This document shows positions 1 to 5,523 of a stretch of DNA of 10,799 bases, piece after piece. This stretch comes from Proteobacteria bacterium UBA6921 (GTDB taxonomy: Bacteria; Pseudomonadota; Gammaproteobacteria; SG8-11), in contig DKAR01000121.1 in NCBI GenBank assembly GCA_002450895.1, positions 1-10,799 on the forward strand, written 5' to 3'. The notes beneath the pieces are model-generated. The model made no database searches, had not been told where the DNA came from, and was given only the letters and a program-made list of their open reading frames with translations. Both the position numbers and the translations under genes were made by a program. Position 1 is the first letter of the stretch. Each line of letters opens with the position of its first letter.

Positions 1-2
1 CC

Positions 3-671
3 GGGAAGAAGGTAATGCATATCCGCACCCTCGAAGCGCAGGAAAGCGGGAAAGGGCAACGCTGCGTGGAAAGCAACGGCTTCAGTCTCCACGCCGATGT
101 CAGCTGCGCCCGCGGCGAGCGCAAAAAGCTGGAACGTTTGTGTCGCTATATCGCGCGCCCGCCGATTGCCCACGAACGTCTCAAACTGACGGACTGCGGC
201 CAAGTGGTCTACGAACTCAAGACCCCATACCGCGACGGCACCACGCACGTGGTGATGTCGCCGCTGGAGTGGATGCAACGGCTGGCGGCCCTTGTGCCGC
301 GACCCCGCCTGCACCTGATCCGCTACCACGGCATCCTCGCACCGAACGCGAAGTGGCGTGCGCAGGTGGTACCGAAACCCAAAGAGCCCACCACCGAATT
401 GTGCGAACCAGAATACGAAGCGAAGCAGAACTACATCCCGTGGGCGAAGCTACTGAAGCGCGTGTTCGCGCTGGACCTGGAACATTGCCCCACCTGTAAC
501 GGTCCGCTCAAACTCATCGCCGTGATCGAACAGGCGGCGGTGATCGAGAAAATCCTGTCGCACCTGAATCTCAACGCGCACCCGCCGCCGCGACTGCCGG
601 CGCGCTACGATCCCGAAGACGAAGCCGACCGGTACTGGAACCCTGCGTATCCCAACCCCGCGGTGCACTGA
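3..671 (+). CDS. IS91/ISCR-family transposase, C-terminal part (5' end outside the window)
   Basis: This is the C-terminal part of a Y2-type rolling-circle transposase of the IS91/ISCR family. The frame is open to the left edge, so the gene begins upstream; the ATG at 15 is internal. Family-like stretches are CRYIARPPIA, the ELKTPYRDGTTHVVMSPLEW region and RPRLHLIRYHGILAPNAKWR (about residues 43-115 counted from that ATG). A CPTC pair at 158-161 lies in the C-terminal domain. The catalytic HUH and tyrosine motifs would be encoded to the left and cannot be checked, so it is unknown whether the enzyme is intact. Such enzymes nick at oriIS and move the element by rolling-circle replication without target duplication. 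The oriIS-like end lies about 175 bp downstream, as expected. Family assignment is by recognition of the conserved C-terminal sequence. Confidence 0.85.
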   Translation, partial: GKKVMHIRTLEAQESGKGQRCVESNGFSLHADVSCARGERKKLERLCRYIARPPIAHERLKLTDCGQVVYELKTPYRDGTTHVVMSPLEWMQRLAALVPRPRLHLIRYHGILAPNAKWRAQVVPKPKEPTTELCEPEYEAKQNYIPWAKLLKRVFALDLEHCPTCNGPLKLIAVIEQAAVIEKILSHLNLNAHPPPRLPARYDPEDEADRYWNPAYPNPAVH

Positions 672-846
672 ACCGGTGACGCCAAGGATCGCGCTTGGCC
701 GCGGCGTGAAAACGCAGCGAACACGACGCTTCCGCGCGACGCGAACTGCACGCGCTCATTCCCAAATGATTACTTTGCGCGGCCAACCAATCGAAAATCC
801 CGGCTCACGACCCGGCGAGATACCGCTCGACTTTGCAAAAGAGGCT

Positions 847-866
847 GTTTAAATTTCCTATACTTG
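847..866 (+). mobile_element. oriIS-like right end of the IS91-family element, with CTTG target
   Basis: Positions 847-863 read GTTTAAATTTCCTATAC. This matches 15 of 17 bases of the ISCR1 oriIS core as I recall it (GTTTGAACTTCCTATAC). The next tetranucleotide, 863-866, is CTTG, one of the known IS91-family target sequences (GTTC/CTTG) that flank oriIS. Its location downstream of the transposase stop fits the family layout. The element therefore most likely ends at about 862 and host DNA starts at CTTG. The stretch 672-846 is the non-coding tail of the element; I see no gene in it. Confidence 0.7.
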
Positions 867-867
867 A

Positions 868-1218
868 TTCGAGACCACCGTCGGTGCGAGCGACGCGCAA
901 AAGGCGGCAGATTCTGTGAAGGAGCGCTCGCTCGGATATCAAGTCATGCTCACCTACGGATGGCCGATCGTGGCCGAGCGTTACACCTGGCGCGTCTACG
1001 GTGAGTATCGCTACCTGGAGCGTGATGCGGTACTGGATGCGTTCACCGATTCGGACTTCCATCTGGGCGGCACCGACGCCAAGGGCTGGATCGTCGGCGG
1101 CGATTACGCCATCGACGAAAACACCGTGTTGTCATTCCGATATCTGACTTCTGATTCGATCGACGCCGCGCCGTTGTCGATCGATTCGTTTCAGCTGGAT
1201 CTGTCCGCGAAATTCTGA
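868..1218 (+). pseudogene. C-terminal remnant of a putative outer-membrane porin
   Basis: The frame encodes about 116 residues of alternating polar and hydrophobic/aromatic beta strands, for example GYQVMLTYGWPIV, WRVYGEYRYLER, WIVGGDYAI and NTVLSFRYLTSD. It ends in phenylalanine (LDLSAKF), the usual C-terminal aromatic signature of outer-membrane beta-barrels. It resembles the end of 'putative porin' proteins, which normally have several hundred residues and a signal peptide. Both are missing here. The frame is closed by TGA at 865-867, right at the IS91-element boundary. A GTG at 916 is the only plausible start and lacks a clear ribosome site. The gene was most likely truncated by IS91 insertion or a one-ended transposition/deletion. 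It probably headed an operon with the following gene, whose Shine-Dalgarno sequence overlaps the porin stop. Confidence 0.7.
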
Positions 1219-1229
1219 GGAGGACTGTC

Positions 1230-1895
1230 ATGAAAACCCAACTGATCTATTTTGTTGCCCTGCTGGCGATGCTGGTCTCGACGATCGGCAGCGCGGAAAC
1301 GGCGCGGCGCGAGGGCGGAGCCGACAACGCCGCATTGCTGCGTGCGCAAGGCCAGGTGCGCGAACTGGCGACGCAACGCGATGCGCTGACCGCCGAGAAC
1401 GAAAAGCTGAAGGAAGAAATGAAGAAGAAGCTTGAAGAGAAGGACGCAAAGATTGCGTCACTCAACAAGCGGCTCGACACCATGCAGACCAGCGCGGAGC
1501 GATCTGACGCAGTTGCCGAAAAGACCCGCGAAGTGAACCAGGCTATGCGCGACCGGATCCTCGAAACGCAGGAAAAGATGCAGAAGCTGGTCGACAAGTA
1601 CAAGGAGCTGGTCGCCGCGCTGCGCGTGATCGAAGACGAACGCACGACCTTGCAGAAGACCGTCGCCCAGAAGAACACGGAAATCGACGCCTGCGCCAAA
1701 GACAACGTCACGCTGTACGAGACAAGCCTGGAAGTGATCGACCGCTACCAGAACAAGGGCGTGTGGGATGCAATGCTCGAGAAAGAGCCGGTGACCCAGC
1801 TCAAGCGCGTTGCGCTGGAAAATGCGGTGCAGGACTATCGCACGCGCGTCAATGCCGCAAAGGTCGAGACCCCTGCGGATCATCGCGCGAATTGA
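1230..1895 (+). CDS. Periplasmic coiled-coil protein of unknown function
   Basis: The 221-residue product starts with a clear signal peptide: MKTQ, a hydrophobic core to about residue 17, then likely cleavage after GSA near residue 22. The rest is a long, highly charged, almost proline-free coiled coil (about residues 35-155) rich in E, K, Q and A, including a KEEMKKKLEEKDAKI stretch. A shorter helical C-terminal region follows, with a single cysteine near residue 151 and the segment RYQNKGVWDAMLEKEP. The ATG is preceded by GAGGAGG at 1217-1223, overlapping the porin stop, so the two genes were probably translated from one mRNA. This suggests an envelope role alongside the porin, perhaps as a periplasmic spacer. 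I do not recognise a named family. Loss of the porin's 5' end may have removed the native promoter. Confidence 0.8.
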   Translation: MKTQLIYFVALLAMLVSTIGSAETARREGGADNAALLRAQGQVRELATQRDALTAENEKLKEEMKKKLEEKDAKIASLNKRLDTMQTSAERSDAVAEKTREVNQAMRDRILETQEKMQKLVDKYKELVAALRVIEDERTTLQKTVAQKNTEIDACAKDNVTLYETSLEVIDRYQNKGVWDAMLEKEPVTQLKRVALENAVQDYRTRVNAAKVETPADHRAN

Positions 1896-1916
1896 TCAAT
1901 ATGTGAGCGCACGATC

Positions 1917-2210
1917 ATGATGGTCGCCGGCCTCAATGTGACGAGCTTTGTTCCGGGGCGTCTTCGGTTGAAAGTTGACGATGTCAGGCGATCGCCGGAT
2001 TTTGTGCGTCGTCTGCGTGAGATTCTTGGAGCAGTGCCTGGTGTTGAGCATATCGAAGTGAATTCGTCGACAGGAAGCGTGTTGGTTAACTACGATACTG
2101 TTGTGACGATTCGCGGCGATGGTCGTCTGGCTCTGATTAGGGCGGTAAGTGAATTGTTTCCTTTTGCCAATGTGGCTGTGCTGCAAGCATTGCTCGACCG
2201 TGCTACGTGA
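1917..2210 (+). CDS. HMA2-domain small protein (first of three stand-alone copies)
   Basis: The 97-residue cytosolic protein consists almost only of an HMA2-type (heavy-metal-associated domain 2) ferredoxin-like fold. It shows the family's PGRLRLK motif at residues 13-19, an alpha-helical segment (about 27-40), VPGVEHIEVN, and the STGSVLVNYD strand at 51-60. It lacks the CxxC metal-binding loop of classical HMA domains, and the whole protein has no cysteine. The start could be ATG 1917 or ATG 1920, neither with a strong Shine-Dalgarno sequence. It lies 21 bp after the coiled-coil gene but uses less GC-biased codons, suggesting that the HMA2 module begins here. Related domains occur in this window at 2704, 5132 and the N-terminus of the ATPase. 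Metal binding is not shown by the sequence; a regulatory or partner-binding role is equally possible. Confidence 0.75.
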   Translation: MMVAGLNVTSFVPGRLRLKVDDVRRSPDFVRRLREILGAVPGVEHIEVNSSTGSVLVNYDTVVTIRGDGRLALIRAVSELFPFANVAVLQALLDRAT

Positions 2211-2234
2211 TATCGAGCGATAACTTCAATCCGT

Positions 2235-2250
2235 GCGAATACGAATTCGC
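2235..2250. promoter_or_regulatory. Perfect inverted repeat in the 2211-2353 gap
   Basis: GCGAAT-ACGA-ATTCGC forms a perfect 6-bp dyad with a 4-base spacer, followed 10 bases later by an A/T-rich stretch (TAATAAAAAATTC, 2261-2273). It could be a small operator or a weak hairpin between the first HMA2 gene and the DUF5132 gene. No consensus regulator site was recognised, and a dyad this short can occur by chance. Confidence 0.2.
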
Positions 2251-2353
2251 GCAACATCTGTAATAAAAAATTCACACAATGCTGAATCCGGAATCGTGAC
2301 AATGACGTTGCGCGAACAAAATCGCATCGCGCGTTTCACGAAGGATCCGGAAA

Positions 2354-2707
2354 ATGGCTATCGTCGAAGATCTTCTGAAGGATAAAACTGTGGTTATGGT
2401 CGCCGCAGGTATTGGCGTGGCGGTGCTGGCGCCCGTCTTGCTGCCGATTCTCGCGGGCGCAGGTCGCCCTCTCGCCCGCGCCGCGATCAAGACCGGAATC
2501 ATCATGTACGAGAAAGGGCGGGAAGCGGCTGCGGAAGTTGGCGAAGTATTCGATGATCTGGTTGCAGAAGCTCGCGCGGAAATACAGCAAAACCACGCAG
2601 CGCACGACGCAGCGGCGGCGACGTCTGCTGAGGCAGCGACGGCGGGTTCAATGGTTGTGGCAGCAACGGCGCAGGCTCCCCAGCCACCGAATGTGTCGCA
2701 TGAATGA
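2354..2707 (+). CDS. DUF5132-like small membrane protein
   Basis: The 117-residue protein has a short charged N-terminus (MAIVEDLLKDK) and then a long hydrophobic, glycine/alanine-rich membrane segment of about residues 12-36, containing GIGVAVLAPVLLPILAGAG. A second semi-hydrophobic stretch, AAIKTGIIMYEKGREAAAEVG, leads into an acidic helix (about 60-80) and a low-complexity Ala/Thr/Gln tail. This pattern matches what I know of DUF5132 proteins, often seen beside HMA2 proteins and P-type ATPases. AAGGA at 2341-2345 lies 8 bases before the ATG. Its TGA overlaps the ATG of the next HMA2 gene (ATGA, 2704-2707), so the two products are probably made in a coupled ratio and may interact. The role is unknown; the helix could pack through small residues into an oligomer in the inner membrane. 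Confidence 0.7.
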   Translation: MAIVEDLLKDKTVVMVAAGIGVAVLAPVLLPILAGAGRPLARAAIKTGIIMYEKGREAAAEVGEVFDDLVAEARAEIQQNHAAHDAAAATSAEAATAGSMVVAATAQAPQPPNVSHE

Positions 2708-3180
2708 ACGGTACGGCACATGTCAGTCACCGCGTCGCGGGACGTGTACGTCTCCGCATAGCAGACCGGCGGGGGGACGTTGACTATTTCACGCAAGTTG
2801 CGCGCGAGTTGTCGAAGATTGCGCGAGTCTCGCGCGTGGAATGCAATCCGGCGACATGCAGTGTGTTGTTGATACATGAAGGCGACGATGTCTTCCAGAT
2901 TCTCGAATCCGCCCAGCAGGCCGGTTTGTTTCGTCTTGCGCCGAACGGCGGACGAAAGACCACAATGGTGCAACGCGCGGGAACCGGCCTGAAGGAGTTG
3001 GACAGTCGGGTGAAGACGCTGACCGGCGGCGATCTTGATATACGTTCCGTTATTCTTGGCGGATTTGTCGCGATGGGAGTTGTCCAGCTTTCTCGCGGCC
3101 ACATCATGGGTCCTGCAGTAACACTTTTCTGGTACGCGTATCAGCTCATGGCAAAGAGCGCAGACGCGGAAAAGAAGTAA
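2704..3180 (+). CDS. HMA2-domain protein with C-terminal membrane segment
   Basis: The 158-residue product has an N-terminal HMA2-type domain (about residues 5-78) with AGRVRLR at 12-18 in place of PGRLR, and CNPATCSVLLIH in place of the usual NPLTGSVLLxY strand. The two cysteines (47 and 52) are spaced CxxxxC, not CxxC; whether they bind metal is unknown. A basic linker follows, then two hydrophobic stretches at about 113-130 (SVILGGFVAMGVVQL) and 134-150 (IMGPAVTLFWYAYQL), separated by SRGH, which suggests a membrane hairpin. The start codon overlaps the stop of the DUF5132 gene by ATGA and has no good ribosome site of its own, so translation is probably coupled. The design suggests a cytosolic HMA2 module tethered to the membrane, possibly next to the DUF5132 protein. 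Confidence 0.75.
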   Translation: MNGTAHVSHRVAGRVRLRIADRRGDVDYFTQVARELSKIARVSRVECNPATCSVLLIHEGDDVFQILESAQQAGLFRLAPNGGRKTTMVQRAGTGLKELDSRVKTLTGGDLDIRSVILGGFVAMGVVQLSRGHIMGPAVTLFWYAYQLMAKSADAEKK

Positions 3181-3208
3181 GCAGTCCATCGTTAAGGAGG
3201 AAAACAAC

Positions 3209-3877
3209 ATGCAAGATCAAGCAGCAATACCTGAGCAGCCTGAATTGAACTCCACCACCGGTGAGTCGCCTCGCACTCTTGGCAAGGGCATCTACGACGG
3301 TCTGAGCGCAAGTGGTGTGGCAGTCAAGGAAGGCATCATTGGCAGTCTTAAAGGCATCAACGAAATTGAGGCGGAAATCGTTACGCTCGTGCGCAACACC
3401 GTTTCGACTGCAATACGTACGACGGGCACGTTGTCAAACCAGGCCATTGACGTGACTAAAGACGTGGTCAAAGGGGCGGTCGCGGCAACGGAAGAAGTTG
3501 GTACCGGGCTCACACTGAGCGCGAAGAGTGTCGCCAAAGGCGTCATTATGGGCGTCAGTGACGTTGGTGGAGACATCATCGTCGCGGCATCGACGACAGC
3601 GCGTGCGGCGGTGAAGAATGCCTATGATGTCGGCGCAGATGTCGCGGTCATCGCGCGACGAACGGTGGACGGCGTTGTCGAAGCGACGTCAGCTATCGGT
3701 GGAAACGTGATCGATGCGGCAAAGAGCGCCAGTACGGGTGCGATCGAGGCTGCAGGTACCATCGGTAATACCGCTGTGAGTGCGGTGCGTGAAGTGTTGA
3801 TGGGTACGGTGGGTGGCATCAAGGACATAGCCAGTGCGGCGCTTCCCAAAGCACCGGTGAAAGAAGGCGCTCACTAA
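3209..3877 (+). CDS. Protein of eight tandem 22-residue amphipathic repeats
   Basis: The 222-residue protein has a polar N-terminus (residues 1-24), an initial helix (25-44) and then eight back-to-back 22-residue units from residue 45 to 220 without a gap. Units begin at 45, 67, 89, 111, 133, 155, 177 and 199. Most start with G (or A/T), and position 9 is always I, L or V. Position 10 is usually G, position 13 is hydrophobic or Ala, and position 18 is usually K or R. Examples are GVVEATSAIGGNVIDAAKSA and GAIEAAGTIGNTAVSAVREV. There are no cysteines, few aromatics and no signal peptide. A 22-residue period (2 x 11) is typical of amphipathic helices that lie on membranes or lipid surfaces, as in apolipoproteins, synuclein and some LEA proteins. 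A perfect AAGGAGG at 3194-3200 lies 8 bases before the ATG, so expression is likely strong. I know no named family; a membrane-coating or scaffold role is inferred. Confidence 0.75.
   Translation: MQDQAAIPEQPELNSTTGESPRTLGKGIYDGLSASGVAVKEGIIGSLKGINEIEAEIVTLVRNTVSTAIRTTGTLSNQAIDVTKDVVKGAVAATEEVGTGLTLSAKSVAKGVIMGVSDVGGDIIVAASTTARAAVKNAYDVGADVAVIARRTVDGVVEATSAIGGNVIDAAKSASTGAIEAAGTIGNTAVSAVREVLMGTVGGIKDIASAALPKAPVKEGAH
3341..3868 (+). repeat. Eight in-register 66-bp units encoding 22-residue repeats
   Basis: The eight units are contiguous in the protein but clearly diverged at the DNA level, so the duplications are old and the period is kept by selection on the protein. The last unit decays into a proline/lysine tail (ALPKAPVKEG). 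Confidence 0.7.
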
Positions 3878-3902
3878 CGCCGAGCCGCTGACAGCGCGTT
3901 CC

Positions 3903-3923
3903 CTCCCGCCGACCGGACGGGAG
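3903..3923. terminator. Hairpin between convergent genes, possible bidirectional terminator
   Basis: CTCCCG (3903-3908) and CGGGAG (3918-3923) form a 6-bp GC-rich stem around a 9-base loop. It sits in the 65-bp space between the repeat-protein gene and the convergent MgtE-like gene. No T-run follows on either strand, so it is at best a weak intrinsic terminator; the position is the main argument. Confidence 0.35.
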
Positions 3924-3942
3924 CGCAGCTGCGGCAGCCCCC

Positions 3943-4944
3943 TCAGAAAAGCATTGCTGACACGACTGCAAAATAGATCAGCAGGCTAAGAACGTCCTGC
4001 ACGATCGTCGCGACTGGTCCGCTGCCGTAGGCCGGATCCTTGCCGATGCGCGTCAGCACCCAGGGAAACAGCAGCCCAATCGATGTAGCGACTCCGCCCG
4101 CAGTCAGCAGCGCGAGCGAAACGGACAGCGCCAGATTCAAATCGCCAAAGATCCACCAGATTCCGGGCAGTGCAAGCAATCCAAGCAATGCGCCAATCAA
4201 CAATCCGGTGCGCAGTTCGCCACCGACCAGTTGGTTGATTGGCTGATGGCTGAGCGACAAGCCACGTACGGCGATCGCCTCCGTTTGAGTGCCGATGGCG
4301 TCGGCGAGATATACGATTCCCGGCACAAAGAACGCAATTTCTACCCGTGCATGTAACGCCTGCTCGAATCGTGACATGACCCAGGTGGCGATCATGGTGC
4401 CCAACAAACCGATTAGCAGCCAAGGCAGGCGATCGCGAACGCGCCTCGCAGGCGGACCTTCAAGTGCGCCGCGCGCCTGCGTTTGCTCGCGGCGAATACC
4501 GGCGAGGCGATGCATATCCTCCACATGTTCGCGCCGCAGTACGACGATGAGGCTCTCCGGTGCAATCACACCGAGAAATGTTCCATCCTTTTCGACAACG
4601 GGTACGGAACGCAACCGATGATGGACCGCGAGGGACGCGGCACGTTCCTGATCCGCTGTGGCCAATACGGTCGCTGGCGGAGTTCGCATCAATTCCTCAA
4701 TGAGCCGGTTTTCGTCGGCCGAAAACACATCCGTCAATGCCACAACTCCCAAGAGATGTTGTTCTGAATCCAAGACGTAGATCGTCTCGATGAGCTCGTA
4801 GCGGTTGGAACGCAACTCACGCAGCAGATCGCCACATCGCATAGGGACTCGAACGCGCGGAACTTGCTGAATGGCGTAGTGCCTTGCTGTCTCGTTTTCC
4901 CGGACATCGCGGCTCCGGGAATTTGAATTCTTGTGCGACGACAT
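3943..4944 (-). CDS. MgtE-like magnesium transporter with CBS pair, lacking the N domain
   Basis: From the ATG at 4944 the product has 333 residues. A CBS-domain pair covers about 28-140 (including ETIYVLDSEQHLLGVVALTDVF and RLRSVPVVEKDGTFLGVIAPESLIV). A linker helix follows, then five transmembrane helices from about 173 to the end. The membrane part carries MgtE hallmarks: GIVYLADAIGTQTEAIAVRGLSL, and KDPAYGSGPVATIVQDVLSLLIY, whose DPA aspartate corresponds to the pore Mg2+ ligand Asp432 of Thermus MgtE. The superhelical MgtE_N domain of classical MgtE (about 450 residues) is absent, so Mg2+ sensing would rest on the CBS pair alone. The frame stays open to a GTG at 5052, but the extra 36 residues look non-coding, so the ATG was preferred; its ribosome site is weak. 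It would let Mg2+ (or another divalent cation) enter the cytosol. It faces the HMA2 gene at 5132 divergently. Confidence 0.8.
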   Translation of the reverse strand: MSSHKNSNSRSRDVRENETARHYAIQQVPRVRVPMRCGDLLRELRSNRYELIETIYVLDSEQHLLGVVALTDVFSADENRLIEELMRTPPATVLATADQERAASLAVHHRLRSVPVVEKDGTFLGVIAPESLIVVLRREHVEDMHRLAGIRREQTQARGALEGPPARRVRDRLPWLLIGLLGTMIATWVMSRFEQALHARVEIAFFVPGIVYLADAIGTQTEAIAVRGLSLSHQPINQLVGGELRTGLLIGALLGLLALPGIWWIFGDLNLALSVSLALLTAGGVATSIGLLFPWVLTRIGKDPAYGSGPVATIVQDVLSLLIYFAVVSAMLF

Positions 4945-5131
4945 ATGCAGAGTTCTCGCTACAGACGGGGGTGTTGCGCGGACTCCGTAGACCGGCCACG
5001 TACCCACAGCCGAATATGCCGCACGTAGCAGCCCAATAGGGGGGAGGTGCACTCGATCACGCCGACTGCAATCATCCTGAAATATTTTCCGTATCTAATA
5101 TCGGCGCAATAGGTCATAAGAGGGTTCAGCC

Positions 5132-5506
5132 ATGAGCCACTACATCCATCATACCCCTGGCCGGTTGCGCATCAGATCGCATCAGTTCAAACGGAATGAA
5201 CGGCAGGCTTCGGCGGTACGCGTTGCACTTGAAACGGCACCGGGTGTTGCGAGCGCGGACATCAATACGCTGACCGGCAGCATTGTAATCAACTACGATC
5301 GGCACGCTATAAGTGTCGATCAAATCTGGAATCACCTGCGCTTGCATGGATTGATCGATGCCCGCCTGGCGCTTGAACATGCCGGAGACGCGATGTCGCA
5401 TTCGGTGCACAAGGTTGCGACAGCGGCTGGAAAGTTTGCCACCGGTTTCGTACTGGAGAAATTGCTCGAGCGTTATGCGGTTGCGCTGATCGGAGCTGTT
5501 CTTTAA
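5132..5506 (+). CDS. HMA2-domain protein with hydrophobic C-terminus (third stand-alone copy)
   Basis: The 124-residue protein opens directly with the HMA2 fold: HHTPGRLRIR (PGRLRIR at 9-15), a helix, PGVASADIN and the LTGSIVINYD strand at 47-56, ending near residue 80. The rest (85-124) is a helical, alanine-rich tail ending in a hydrophobic ERYAVALIGAVL segment, perhaps a membrane-associating helix. There is no cysteine, so no classical HMA metal site. The start is supported by AAGAGGG at 5118-5124, 7 bases upstream. Of the stand-alone copies, its PGRLR and TGSxVxxY motifs are closest to the ATPase-fused domain. It lies alone between the divergent MgtE-like gene and the convergent MetK-like gene, with only 17 bp to the latter's stop. 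It may regulate, or recruit partners to, the ATPase; this is inference. Confidence 0.75.
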   Translation: MSHYIHHTPGRLRIRSHQFKRNERQASAVRVALETAPGVASADINTLTGSIVINYDRHAISVDQIWNHLRLHGLIDARLALEHAGDAMSHSVHKVATAAGKFATGFVLEKLLERYAVALIGAVL

Positions 5507-5523
5507 TTCGGTTTTCATTCGCA

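Noticed and set aside
2272..3210. A 312-codon open frame on the minus strand opposite the DUF5132 and HMA2 genes
   Set aside because: The plus-strand genes are recognisable and coupled by a start/stop overlap; the minus-strand translation is Ala/Ser/Arg-rich with no domain-like pattern, typical of an antisense shadow.
4945..5052. N-terminal extension of the MgtE-like protein to the GTG at 5052
   Set aside because: The extra 36 residues show no domain or membrane pattern and the GTG has no ribosome site; the ATG at 4944 leaves the CBS domains complete.
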